Assembly: GCA_963921405.1 (NCBI GenBank)
Contig: OY992881.1
Coordinates: 93,324,557-93,388,556 of the forward strand
Direction of reading: 5' to 3'
DNA: 64,000 bases
Source of the DNA: Cepaea hortensis
Taxonomy: Eukaryota; Mollusca; Gastropoda; Stylommatophora; Helicidae
Shown: positions 32,405 to 42,509 of the stretch, in pieces
How positions within the stretch are numbered: position 1 is the first letter of the stretch
Layout of the letters: each line of letters starts with the position of its first letter
Made by a program: the position numbers and the translations under genes
The notes under the pieces: model-generated
What the model was told of the DNA's origin: nothing
Database searches by the model: none
The model's input: only the letters and a program-made list of their open reading frames with translations

Positions 32405-32837
32405 CACATTCCTACTGCTCATACTCCTGCTGCTGTTACTGCTGCTAACACTATTACTGCTGTTCCTACTGCTACTACTACTGCTGCTACTACTGTTGCT
32501 AATATTGCAGCTACTACTACTGCTGCTAATACTGCTGCAACTACTACTGCTGTTGCTGAAACTGCTGTTGCTACTACTACTGCTGTTACCACTACTGCTG
32601 CTACTACTACTGCTGTTACTGCTACTGCTGTTACTACTACTGCTGTTACTTCTACTAGTACTGCTGCCAATACTTCTGTTGCTACTACTACTGCTGTTGC
32701 TACTACTGCTGTTGCTACTACTACTACTGCTGCCACAACCACTGCTGCTGCTACTACTACTATTACTACTACAAGTACTACTTATGCTACTGCTACTACA
32801 ACTACTACTACTGCTGCTGCTGCTACTGTTGCTGCTT

Positions 32838-32894
<57 letters not shown>

Positions 32895-32985
32895 TGACTG
32901 CTACTACGATTGCTATTACTACTACTACAGTTACTGCTACTGCTGCTGCTACTAATACTGCTGCCACTGCTACTAACAATAACAA
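32405..32985. repeat. Degenerate CTG/CTA trinucleotide tract (about 580 bp)
   Basis: The plus strand is a mix of ACT, GCT, GTT and ATT triplets in one register, with a pure (ACT)n stretch at 32838-32890. It ends about 75 bp from the splice donor of galectin exon 1. The plus-frame polyleucine and minus-frame valine/alanine runs are low complexity and not proteins. Confidence 0.95.
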
Positions 32986-33061
32986 TAATAGTTTTTTTTT
33001 TTTAGTTATTAATACCAATCACTAAAACAACAATGATAATACTGGAAGGAATAACACATAC

Positions 33062-33180
33062 CTGTTGGCATTAGGGTGAATTTGACCCTGCACAATAATT
33101 TCTTTTCCATCAGACAGCGGTTGTGGAAGTGGTTTCAGGTGAGGAGTAGCGATCTGTGGATAAATTATGACCTGTAGCAT
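33062..33180 (-). CDS. Galectin exon 1: start of CRD1
   Basis: The exon ends IIVQGQIHPNAN with AG|GTATGT (phase 2) and opens the CRD with IATPHLKPLPQPLSDG, the 'p-lP-gl--G--i-i-G-i-p-anR' entry strands. There are two possible starts. An in-frame ATG at 33178-33180 gives MLQVIIYPQ before IATPH and would make this the first coding exon. Alternatively TTTATCCACAG just before ATC (33153) is a splice acceptor and the start codon lies further upstream. I favour the ATG because it gives a 289-aa protein with a short N-terminus, but the sequence does not settle it. Confidence 0.82.
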
Positions 33181-33254
33181 ACTCTGAGAGATAAATGACA
33201 TATTAATATTATTAAGTTCTTCTTTATTGAAATTCAAAACAATGTATTCCCTTA

Positions 33255-33400
33255 GTGAATTTAAACATAGAAACCACAAACAATTTATTGCATGATTTAT
33301 TGCCTGGCATATTTCACTGCTTCTCAATAGGCACATATGGCAGAGTTATAAATTATATGAAGTTAATAATCCTTAAGCTAAACCAATTAAAATATGGGCA
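33255..33400 (-). repeat. Dispersed repeat R (copy 2)
   Basis: It contains TTTATTGCCTGGCATATTTC and CTTAAGCTAAACCAATTAAA, in tandem with the next copy about 187 bp away. It lies just upstream of galectin exon 1. Confidence 0.8.
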
Positions 33401-33439
33401 CTGAAATAAATGACTATGCAAATATAGTGACTCATTAGC

Positions 33440-33600
33440 AATGAATGTAAACACAGAAGTGACAAACAATATGCTGCATGATTTACTGCCTGGCATATTT
33501 CACTGCATCTTATCTGGTGTATACTGCAGAATTATATATCATAAGAAGAGAATAAATAAACAATACTTAAGCTGAAACAATTAAAATATTGGCATAGCAT
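33440..33600 (-). repeat. Dispersed repeat R (copy 3, empty site)
   Basis: It holds TTTACTGCCTGGCATATTTC, TATACTGCAGAATTATATAT and CTTAAGCTGAAACAATTAAA uninterrupted. This is the pre-insertion state of the sequence that the LINE at 33832-35540 splits. Confidence 0.85.
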
Positions 33601-33769
33601 GAACAAAGAAAAAGTGTTTTGTATACTGTATCAACAAACAATAAACATTTGCTCCAATGTAGTGAAGCATTTAGCAATAGGTGGTTCCAGATGGTTTTGT
33701 GCAAACAAAAAGAGTTTATGTTAGATTTGAAATTGCTGTGGGGATAACAGATGTTCCACACTCAAACAA

Positions 33770-33831
33770 TATCTGTGACAACAATGTGTTTTAATTGTTT
33801 CAACTTAAGTATTATTCGTTATTCACTTCAT
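33770..33831 (+). repeat. Dispersed repeat R (copy 4, left half)
   Basis: TTTCAACTTAAGTATTATTC leads to TATTCACTTCAT. The right half resumes at 35541 after the LINE. Confidence 0.85.
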
Positions 33832-35540
33832 CATCATCATCATCATCAAGTGCTGTGCCGGCTGGCGTAGGCGTTCATGGCTCTCCATAGATCTCGGTCT
33901 TTGGTTTTCTGGATCAACTCTGCTGCTGATATTCCTCCATGCCACCATCTCAATCCATCCAGCATAATTTCTCTTGGTCTGCCTCTGCCTCTCTTCCCCT
34001 CAATCTTTCCAGTTGTTACGATGTTCTCCAATGCCTCTCTTCTCATCACGTGACCGAAGAAAGATGTTTGTCTCTGTCTTATTGTTGTATATAATGTTCT
34101 AGTTTCATTAGCCTGTTTCAGGCAGTCGTCGTTAGTTACTCTGGCAGACCAAGGAATTTGCAACATTCGTCTCAGGAGCCACATCTCTGTTGCTTCTAAT
34201 TTCTTCTTAATTTGTTCATTTACATTCCAAGATTCACTGCCATACAGCAAAACTGGTTCTACATAGCATTTCAGCACTCTCTTTCTTACATTTAGTGATA
34301 GCGACTTATTGCATAAGATACTCTTCATTTTCTGAAATGCGGCTTTTGCCTGCCCTATTCTGCTCCTAATCTCTGTTGTACATCTTCCATCTGATGTTAT
34401 AAATGCCCCTAGGTATCTAAAATTATCCAATTGGTTAAGGATTTTCCCTTCTATTTCTATGTCACATTTTGGTGTCGCCATTTTCTTTGATATTACCATT
34501 GTTACTGTTTTCTTGATATTCAAGGAGAGTCCTTTCCTTGCACTCTCTGTTACTACAACATCTAATAATTGTTGTAGGTCTGTTGAATTGTCCACCACCA
34601 ATACTGTGTCATCTGCATAGCGTATATTATTTATATTATAACCTCCAACTAGTATTCCTGGCATCTCTTTGATTTCTCTCATTATTACTTCGCTATACAG
34701 GGAGAAAAGATCTGGTGACAAGACACACCCTTGTCGTACTCCTAGCTTTATCTGTTCGTAACTACCCTCTTTATTTCCCATTTTAATTGCTGCTATTTAG
34801 TTCCAGTAAACATTCTTTGTTATTCTTAAATCTTTTCCATCAATGTTGATATCTTCCAACATTTTAATCAGTTCATCATGTTTTACTTTATCAAATCCCT
34901 TAGTATAATCTATGAAGCACAAATATATGTCTCTCTGTTTCTCTATTGACCTTTATATTAGTGTCCGTAATGTATAAATTGCATTGTTTGTGCCCTTCCC
35001 TTCCACAAATCCACTGTTCTTCACTAATTTCCATTTTTATTTTCTTTTTGGTTCTTCTCATTATCATTCTGAGTAGAAGCTTAGTGATATGGTTTATAAG
35101 GTTAATTGTACGAAAATCTTCACTATTAATTGCTACTGGTCTTTTTGGTATAGCTATAAATACAGATCTCAGCATATCACTGGGTAAATATCCACTGCTG
35201 TAAATATCATTCAACATTTTGGTTAATATATCTACTCCAAATTCTCCCAATACTTCTAATTCTTCTATTGTGATTTCATCTGGCCCAGCAGTTTTTCCTT
35301 TCTTCATACGTTTCATAGCGTCAGCGACTTCTTCTTTCAGAATAGGTGGACCTTCTAAGTTACTATCTTCTGTTAATTCTTCCCTTTCTCCATCATATAA
35401 TTCTCTTATATACTCATTCCACCTCTTTATTATAGCACCTTCCTCTAATAATATCTTTCCTGTTTTTGATTTCAAACACCCTGTATTTATTCTTATTTTT
35501 CTTTCTGTAAGCTCACTGATTTGTCTGTGCATATTTTTTG
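33832..35540 (-). mobile_element. RTE/BovB-like LINE, 5'-truncated, with TSD
   Basis: Minus-strand frames give, in order, a linker (LSELTERKIRINTGCLKSK), RT block 1 (MKKGKTAGPDEI), RT motif B (GVRQGCVLSPDLFSLY), motif C YADD (NNIRYADDTVLVV), LSLNIKKTVTMVIS, FRYLGAFITSDGRC, LLYGSESW, MWLLRRMLQIPWSARVTNDD, FFGHVMRR, GKIEG and GRGRPRE. A 12-bp TSD TATTCACTTCAT flanks it (33820-33831 and 35541-35552). The 3' tail is (TGA)n at 33832-33848. Motif A is damaged by frameshift between the two main open stretches (33846-34781 and 34900-35595), and the endonuclease is missing. It is probably a reverse transcriptase relic of moderate age. Confidence 0.92.
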
Positions 35541-35640
35541 TATTCACTTCATACGATATATAAATCTGCAGTATACACTTGATGACATGCAGCAAAATTT
35601 GTCAGGCAATAAATTGTGCAACACATTGTGGGTTCTGTGT
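35541..35640 (+). repeat. Dispersed repeat R (copy 4, right half)
   Basis: It continues ACGATATATAAATCTGCAGT and AGGCAATAAATTGTGCAAC, completing the repeat interrupted by the LINE. Confidence 0.85.
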
Positions 35641-35749
35641 TTAAGATCTTCTTTACATCAAAGAAATCAGATATATCCCATAATTGCATAGATGATTATT
35701 AAGGACAATATTAAAAAAAAATATTTCTTCTTCTTTAAAATATTTAAAT

Positions 35750-35961
35750 CAGGGGTGGCCAACCTTTTCAGCAGGCGGGCCAAATTTCAGAAATAATATT
35801 TCCTGCCGGGTCCTGCCGGCACCTAATTTTTTGTGTTAAATTAAAGTAAACAAGCAAGCGTGCTACAGCTTCGACCACAACATCGTTTCCCACTCCGCGG
35901 GCATCAATATGACTACCGGTGGGCCGCATGCGGCCCGCGGGCCTTCTGTTGGCCACCCCTG
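35750..35961. mobile_element. hAT-type MITE, 212 bp
   Basis: The terminal inverted repeats are CAGGGGTGGCCAAC at the left and its complement GTTGGCCACCCCTG at the right. A perfect 8-bp TSD ATTTAAAT lies at 35742-35749 and 35962-35969. The interior has GGGCCGCATGCGGCCCGCGG, typical of hAT non-autonomous elements. There is no transposase. Confidence 0.92.
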
Positions 35962-35984
35962 ATTTAAATCTAAGCTGTAGAACA

Positions 35985-36150
35985 GGCAGAGGCTGATCAA
36001 AAGACATTATACTGGATGGACTGAGATGGTGTCATCAAGGAATATCATCAGTAGACTTGATTCAGAACACAAAGGATCGACATTTGTGGAAATGCATGGA
36101 CATCAACACCAGATGGCAGGACACATATTGTAAAAATACATAATAAGAAA
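35985..36150 (+). mobile_element. RTE-like LINE 3' fragment
   Basis: GGCAGAGGCTGATCAAAAG, ATTATACTGGATGGACTGAG and GATGGCAGGACACATATTG match the terminal part of 24645-24992. Confidence 0.6.
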
Positions 36151-36319
36151 ACCTGAAAGACATTCTTCACAACTTAACAGTTATAGAAAAGAATCATCAC
36201 TCTGCAGAATGTTACTGGGGAAAAACAGTGGCTAAGAAAGAGATGTCAAATCTCTAATGTACATGAAAGCTCCAAGGCATTATTTTCAGCTACAAGTCAT
36301 TAAAGGCAACATGGGGTAG

Positions 36320-36480
36320 TACTGTTGCATCTGTATATGACATATACAAGGGATTTCAAAACAGACAAGAAGTCACTGTGACAATAAATCTCAAAGATGC
36401 CTATAACCGTGCTGGCTTTGTAGATCTTAATCAATGTTTGAAGCACTGTGATGTTATATCATTGCTGGTAAACTCTGTCG
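36320..36480 (+). mobile_element. RT motif A fragment of a decayed LINE
   Basis: The plus frame VYDIYKGFQNRQEVTVTINL, then KDAYNRAGFVDL, resembles the RT motif A neighbourhood (D-L-x-x-A-Y-N-R) with the catalytic Asp replaced by Asn. A related block lies at 41340-41400 (RQETITTALDLEDANNKL). Confidence 0.5.
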
Positions 36481-36514
36481 CAGCTAAACAGTCTAAAAGG
36501 CAAGAGGAATTACT

Positions 36515-36725
36515 TCATTGTACCAGGTTTTATTCCATATGGCTCAGTCTCTTTTTGCAGGGTGCCCTGGCAAACATGTCATACAAAGCACAAACCCCAC
36601 AGCTCCAGTAATGACCCCCATGATTCTCCAAGAAAATTGCACTCCTAAACAGAATGTTGTAGACCAGAATTGAACCCACAAACTTCTGAACACAAGGCAG
36701 GCTGTGTAACCACAGAGACTCCACC
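36515..36725 (-). mobile_element. SINE-4 copy (diverged)
   Basis: The minus strand shares GAGCCATATGGAATAAAACC and the layout of 37710-37955. The box-B-like region GGGTTCAATTCTGG is weaker. Confidence 0.6.
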
Positions 36726-36727
36726 AG

Positions 36728-36915
36728 GATTGCAGCTATGTTGAGTAGAGAGTACAGTGGTGTTCCAATGGGGATTGCAGCTATGTTGAGTAGAGAGTAC
36801 AGTGGTGTTCCAATGGGGATTGCAGCTATGTTGAGGGGAGAGTACAGTGGTGTTCCAAAGGGAACGCAGCCTTGTTGAGGGGAGAGTACAGTGGTGTTCC
36901 GCTGGGGAATGCAGA
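36728..36915. repeat. 45-bp minisatellite, 4-5 units
   Basis: Units start at 36728, 36773, 36818 and about 36863. Each reads GATTGCAGCTATGTTGAG, then AGAGAGTACAGTGGTGTTCC. The last units have GGGGAGAG variants. Confidence 0.9.
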
Positions 36916-37139
36916 CTTCAGAACCACTGCAATGTTGTCCTGGCCATCTTCAGGCCTCTCTATATCATCAGTGTTGTTCAACATCTGAACAGCAGAACTG
37001 ATTATAATACAACCTGCTGAGCTAAAACAAACTGTCATGTAGAAGTGGAAGGCCAATATACAATTTGTGTTCATTGGACAATGCCTTTAGAAAAGCAGTC
37101 CTGCTTAGCATATCTCTAAATGGTAAAATCTCCTTGTAC

Positions 37140-37375
37140 ACATCTTAAAGTGCACGTGGCATATGTTGCTAGACGGATATGTTTACAGACCAACCAGCAC
37201 TAGTGGCTGATGTGGTCGGTATCACGTCGGTCACTTTTACTTCCCAAGACATTTCCTGGTACCAATTATAGATGGGGTCAGCCTGGGAGCCCAGGCCAAT
37301 TTTAGAACATGTTAGCCACCCCAGTGTGGATCGAACCCCTGACTGCCACTGTGGCAAGCAAGTGTCTTGCTAGTA
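37140..37375 (-). mobile_element. SINE-3 copy
   Basis: The minus strand has box B GGGGTTCGATCCACACTG and body GGCCTGGGCTCCCAGGCTGA, AATGTCTTGGGAAGTAAAAG. This is the best box B of the family. Confidence 0.8.
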
Positions 37376-37709
37376 GACAAGAATGCTGGCTATGGTACTA
37401 CCCTAGCTTCTAACAGTGGAGAGGATTCCAATAGTGACAGAATGTCTCAGTACCACATTACCACAGCATCATTTGTCTTGGTATGGCTTTTACTTATGTT
37501 AAATTATAGTATTATTATTTGCCCATTGAACCCACAATATATTACACAAGAATCTGTTAAATCGAGGCACTACTGTATTTTCTGTGTATCTCAGTATCTG
37601 TCTTGTTTTTCATTGTCTTCTTCTGCCTTTCATCCACCAATGGACCATAGCCCATAGGATAGGCCCTCAACCGTCGCCAAGCCCTTCCTTGTTTGTAGAT
37701 TTTAAAAAA

Positions 37710-37955
37710 AGTCGCTTAAAAGTCGACAGGGTCGACTTCATTGCACCGGGTTTTATCCCATATGGCTCGGTCTCTTTCCGTAGCACGGAAAGCGTCGTGC
37801 AAAGCACGAACTCCGTAGCTTTTAGCGACGACCCACAGGAGTCTCCGAAACATTTAACTCGTAAACCGAAGGGCGCTCCCGGAGTCGAACCAACAACCTT
37901 CGGAACACGAGTCAAACGACTTGACCACTTCGCCACAGAGCGTAGATTTGTTGGA
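37710..37955 (-). mobile_element. SINE-4 copy (most complete)
   Basis: On the minus strand TGGCGAAGTGGTCAAGTCG (box A) and GTTGGTTCGACTCCGGGAG (box B) form a convincing tRNA-like head. They are followed by CGAGCCATATGGGATAAAAC and a 3' GAAGTCGACCCTGTCGACTT palindromic end. Confidence 0.85.
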
Positions 37956-37999
37956 TTTATCAGCCCAAGTTGTCTACGTCGCTTCTTACGATATATGTT

Positions 38000-39450
38000 A
38001 ATTATTAATATTGATTTATTATGCATAGTAATAATAGTATATTATATTAGTATAGTAGGTCACAGTTTTCTATGCTTCCAGTTGGTCTCCCCCCCCCCCC
38101 TCCCCCGCCCCTTTTGTAACCCACGGGCATTCACTATCTTAAGTGTGTAAAGTGACTCTAAGAAACTGGGTTACAAGGCAAGACCATCGACTACACTGTC
38201 AGCCTCTCTCCGCAGAGCAGCCATGTCTACGTGTCCGGCAGAGCTTGAACTCCAGAGCACCGGTCAAGTCCCCTATCTATGGGGTCTCCGAAATACAAAA
38301 AAATACACTCGAAAATTAAATACAGTCGGGCTCCGGCCTGACAAAGAATCCATGATTTTATTACCACTACTCTTAAACATAAACTATCTCTATAATTCTA
38401 TATTTAATACTAACTATAAACATGTAATACTAATATTATACTTTGCTAAAACAATGTACCCTTCCATTTACTTTACTTACCGACATTTTGGCTGGTATTT
38501 GCTGGCAACTGTTCAAAAGAATAGTACCAATAATCGAAGACTACCGTGTTCAAACACAGCAGGCGGCTGGCTATGGTAGTCCACGTCTGTCATCGTCTAT
38601 TTATATGACCAGACTAAGGTCGCCCACATACTACAAACCAACGAATGCGACGTCATTTTCTTTGTGATATCTTGGTCAATTATAGGTGGAGCACGTAATC
38701 ATGTCGCATGTCTTTGATAAATTCCACAGGTGTCCTCTTTCCATGTCACTTTATTCACTCATCTAGCAGCGCTTCCCTTCTCCCTCCCCTCTGTATTTCT
38801 CTGCATTCGATTTCCTCATATCCCTTAGTTGTAACGATGCTTTTCCAAACATCTCTGCTCACACCATGTCCAAACACACACTCAGACACACACACACACA
38901 TACGCACACACACGTGTGTGTGTGAGTGCGTGTGTGTATGTGTTTGTTTGTGGTAGTAAATGATTCACTTCAAAAACAAACAAAAAACATATTTCCCCGT
39001 TATGTCTTAGATTCGATGTGAATGTTTTAGAACCCAGCCTTGTATTGGTACCAGGAAATCTCGTTGGAAGTACAGGACAGGCGGCGGACGTGACATTGAG
39101 CACACACCCTTGGAGTGTTGATAGGTCTATAACATTAATAATAATAATATTCGTCTAGAACCATAATAAACCCAATAGCCCTTAACCTTTAAGTGATTCA
39201 GTGTCAAATACACAAAAGGTTTGGACCAAACATAGTACGCGATCAAATGAACAAGTATAATTTAAATTTCCATTCACTGAGCACCGAAATTGCGGATATG
39301 CCACAAAGCAAAATAAATAACACGATGACCACAGTATGGCGATATATCATCCCTCTGTCCAAAATGGGAGGTCATATTTGACGATATCTTGTCCTTCGAC
39401 ACTGAAACCGTTAAGGCATGTAAAAAGAAAACGCCCTTTACCTTGTATAT
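38000..39450. other. Intergenic, simple repeats only
   Basis: A C-rich run lies at 38086-38106. Alternating CA/GT at 38876-38955 forms an inverted CA-GT pair. A SINE-3-like block (TTGGTACCAGGAAATC) lies near 39045-39105. No gene is seen. Confidence 0.5.
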
Positions 39451-39457
39451 TTTTTTA

Positions 39458-39533
39458 GGGACCCGCTGTAGCCTAGTGGCTAGACACTGGCCTGCCCGCC
39501 CAGTGTTCAGGGGTCAAATTCGCATCGAGGTGT

Positions 39534-39565
<32 letters not shown>

Positions 39566-39690
39566 TATTGTTTACTTGAGTATCCAGACCCACTCCGCCT
39601 AAAATTACTACATTGAATTGCCTTGGGAAGCAAAGGCGACCGACGTAATGACATCACCCAACGAGGGCAGGCTGGTCTATACAAATACGT
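39458..39690 (+). mobile_element. tRNA-derived SINE with internal (GT)n
   Basis: Box-A-like GTAGCCTAGTGGCTAGACAC and box-B-like GGGGTCAAATTCGCATC are 35 bp apart. (GT)n follows at 39527-39562, then a body with GCCTTGGGAAGCAAAGGCGA. Confidence 0.6.
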
Positions 39691-39699
39691 CCAGCACCG

Positions 39700-40145
39700 C
39701 ATGATCAACACTCCGTATGCATGTAAGTGGGTCCCTTACTTGTGAGTGTATACTGTCTCTTAGGGGTAACCGTAATTGTGAGATTTTCTCATTCGTTAGT
39801 TTTCGTCTAACTTGGTTATTATAACGATTTATTTCCAGTAAGAGTATTTTCCTTTATCTTATGAAGCAATCCTTTCAAACCGTTTCAAATGTAACTAGTC
39901 ATGTTACAAGTATTCTGTAAATTCACGATTTGTTGTTATCTCCTACTTGTTTTATATCTTCAAACAATAAGAATGTATTTTACTATTTTGTAAATGTTCA
40001 ATAAAAGATGACACTGATTTTGCAGAATAACGTAAAATATCTCTTTTTCATGTCGTGAGGTGTAATGGGTATATATTGCTTGGCCCATACCTATCGGCTC
40101 TTGATGGACGATGCGATAAATAGCACACCGGCAACCTTTATCTCC
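39700..40145. other. AT-rich intergenic, nothing recognised
   Basis: No frames with domain features and no repeat family are seen. Confidence 0.45.
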
Positions 40146-40149
40146 CAAT

Positions 40150-40268
40150 TTTAGGCTGGGTCAACTGGGAGTGCAGGTTAGTGACAGAATTCCCAGCTTC
40201 GATTGGGATTCGAACACATGAAAACATTACCACGGTGGAGGCAGGCGAGAATGCTAACCACTGCACTG
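40150..40268 (-). mobile_element. SINE-3-related partial copy
   Basis: The minus strand has GTGGTTAGCATTCTCGCCTG and box-B-like GTGTTCGAATCCC. It is related to 24540-24650. Confidence 0.55.
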
Positions 40269-40389
40269 TCGATACTATTAATCACAATTCGTTCTACTAT
40301 CCGAATAAATGTTTAAAGATGTTTGTTTTTTCAGTAAATGCTGCTGTTAGCAGGCGTGGAAACATGTAGGGCGATACAAAGTTACTTAA

Positions 40390-40500
40390 TACTTGCATGT
40401 CCTTTATAGGATGTTGCAATCGACTCTAGCATTTATTGGCTGCTTGTCAGTTACTAGGCAATTTTACGTTCGGTAGTTTGCCATTGCTTTTTGAACTGTA
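40390..40500 (-). mobile_element. SINE-1 3' half
   Basis: The minus strand carries AGCAATGGCAAACTACCGAAC and a 3' end with hairpin TCCTATAAAGGA and CATGCAAG. Confidence 0.7.
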
Positions 40501-41450
40501 CACGGACCCCGGGATTGCCACAAGGATCTGCAATATGATTGAAAGAAAACTGACTGTGTGGAAGTCTAAGAGAGCGACAACTAATCACCGACAGAAATTA
40601 TGAAAGACATCGTAATACATACAAGAACTGGAGATGGTGGAAAAGGTGAAAATGAGAAAGTTGAGGAGTTCAAGCTATGTGCAGCAGTTTCCAAGAAAGC
40701 TAAATGAGATAACTTCATGAGTGAGCTGGGAGGTGATAAGTCTTTGGGTAGATTCAGGACACTACACAGACAAATGCGTAGAAAAAACATCAGCCTACCA
40801 CAATGGCAACGGTATGCCAATGATGGCGGGGAAGGAAAAAGGAGAAGCTTTCCTGGAGAAATTTATGACACAGACTGATCATAACGATGGGGACAGCAGA
40901 GAGGTTGTTGGAGAGCAACTAGCAGTTTTCATCAAGGACGGCGGCTATGAGGATGTCGTACAAGTAGAAGACATAAAGAATAAATTGAAAACGATGAAAT
41001 ATATCTACTTCGCGGGGATCTGATGGAGTCAGACACTCCCATATGAAAGATATGAGCGATGGAGATGTGGAGGAGATGGCGATTTGTTTTAAACATAGCA
41101 TTAGCACAGCATTAGTGCCACAAGAGTGGGTACACATTTATTCAATTCCACTACCCAAGCAAGACAAGAATCATTCAAAATTTAAAGGCTATAGGATTAT
41201 CACATTGCAGAATACATTTGACAAGGTGCTTAAACACATTGTTTCTGTTAAGTTGCGTACGTTCTTGGAAAGGGAAAACCTACCCCCAAGAGGGCTGGGG
41301 AGTTACCGGCCAAGGAAATAAACATGGTCAATATTTATGAGGTGTTCCAGAAAAGACAGGAAACAATTACAACAGCACTGGATCTTGAGGATGCAAATAA
41401 CAAACTGTGACGAAATGAATCAGAGCACATGTCTTCACCTGGGGAATTTC
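40500..41450 (+). mobile_element. Decayed LINE with RT blocks
   Basis: Fragments in several frames include DMSDGDVEEMAICFKHSIS, EWVHIYSIPLPKQDKNHSKF, KGYRIITLQNTFDKVLKHIV and ENLPPRGLGSYRPRK (41043-41321), which correspond to the RT palm/fingers entry ('P-eW--s-i-pl-K----kgYR-I--q-t--Kvl--iv'). RQETITTALDLEDANNKL, the motif A region, follows at 41345-41407. A GLPQG motif-B piece lies out of order at 40511. Frameshifts and stops are frequent. I cannot place the clade. Confidence 0.65.
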
Positions 41451-41519
41451 CTATCATTGCGCCAGGCGCTAAGCGAGTGGTCTCCCATTCATGCTAATAA
41501 TATCCCGGGAGACCCCGTC

Positions 41520-42240
41520 TAAATTAGTATATTCTGGACGTTTCTAGAAACGCAGAGAGAAATGATCGGGTGTGTTTACGTGATGTCCCTTGTCACGTAG
41601 GCCATCTCGTAAATGGTGTTTCTCGGGAATTTAGTGGTCTCAGTGAGACAGTCGGAATTCGTGGGTCGAGTGGACTTCGAAACTCCACTAGGTGGCTTAG
41701 TTTAGTCAGTCGCCAACCTCCAGCCGACCAAGACGGTCTCAATGTCAGACCTGTTGAATTTGTGTCTCCAAGGCGTGCCAGCGCCCGACAGCGATACAGC
41801 TGATAGTTGCCGTGTCTTAAGACATAAGTTAATGGAAATAAGTAGTTAGAATTTGTTCTAAATGCACCGCACTCCGTTAAAAAACATTTACTGGCACGCG
41901 AAGTTTTCCGTCCGATCTCGTGAATAATTAATTAGTTTTATTGATCGGCCGAAACTAGGCCCGAAGCCCAATGTTTAACTACAGGTGTTTTCCAGCAAGC
42001 ACACTGTGCGTGTGTAGATCACTTATACGTCCTTAAGCATGCGTTGTATAGGGAAATAAACATATTCTTGGTGTGTAGCTAATATTCTCATTTATTTGTT
42101 AAAGCTATATAATTGCTAGAAGAGTGTCACTGCTATTTATGAGTGTACTTTTGTTAATATATTAACTAAATGCTTAACAGGTGTGTTGACCCATTCGTTT
42201 ATTGACTGAATATCTAGATAATATTGTGATTGATTCCGTA
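41520..42240. other. No recognised gene
   Basis: A 77-codon frame at 41570-41803 ends RPVEFVSPRRASARQRYS, a composition seen at the ends of some retroelement polyproteins. That resemblance is too weak to call. Confidence 0.35.
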
Positions 42241-42249
42241 GCGATCTAG

Positions 42250-42500
42250 TGATGTGTTATAGGCGGTAGCCAGTTAGCAATATGATATATGCTGTAGTTA
42301 TCTAGCAATGTGATATGCTGTAGTTATCTAGCAATGTGATATATGCTTTACTTAGTTAGGGCTATGTTATATGTTTTAGTCGACTAGTAATGTGATCTGT
42401 GCTGTGGCTAGTTAATAATGTGATGTATGCTTTAACTAGCTATTGATGTGTCAAATGCTTTTTGATAGCTAGTAGTGCGTGATATGCTTAGCTAGAGGAA
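42250..42500. repeat. Degenerate 26-34 bp tandem repeat
   Basis: Variants of GATATGCTGTAGTTATCTAG and CAATGTGATAT repeat about eight times with drifting length. Confidence 0.75.
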
Positions 42501-42509
42501 GCTGTGCTA

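Larger units (their letters stand above)
12171..33180 (-). other. Tandem-repeat galectin gene (seven coding exons)
   Basis: The gene is reconstructed from split exons that join without breaking frame: 33062-33153 (or -33180), 29861-30059, 25395-25514, 23697-23717, 17552-17634, 15159-15375 and 12171-12281. Intron phases are 2,0,0,0,2,0, so both CRDs share a three-exon plan (entry strand / tryptophan exon / closing strand). The joined product is 280 residues from the first clear exon, or 289 from the ATG at 33178-33180, the usual size of a two-CRD galectin. Galectins bind beta-galactosides without a signal peptide and act in the cytosol or after non-classical export. In molluscs they serve as haemocyte and plasma recognition lectins. 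The introns are packed with mobile DNA. A separate 5' untranslated exon may lie further upstream; I could not find it. Confidence 0.85.

Noticed and set aside
32388..33018. 169-codon polyleucine frame and opposing valine/alanine frames
   Set aside because: They are triplet-repeat translation inside a galectin intron.
40721..41023. 100-codon frame as a host protein
   Set aside because: It overlaps a decayed LINE whose RT blocks follow directly.
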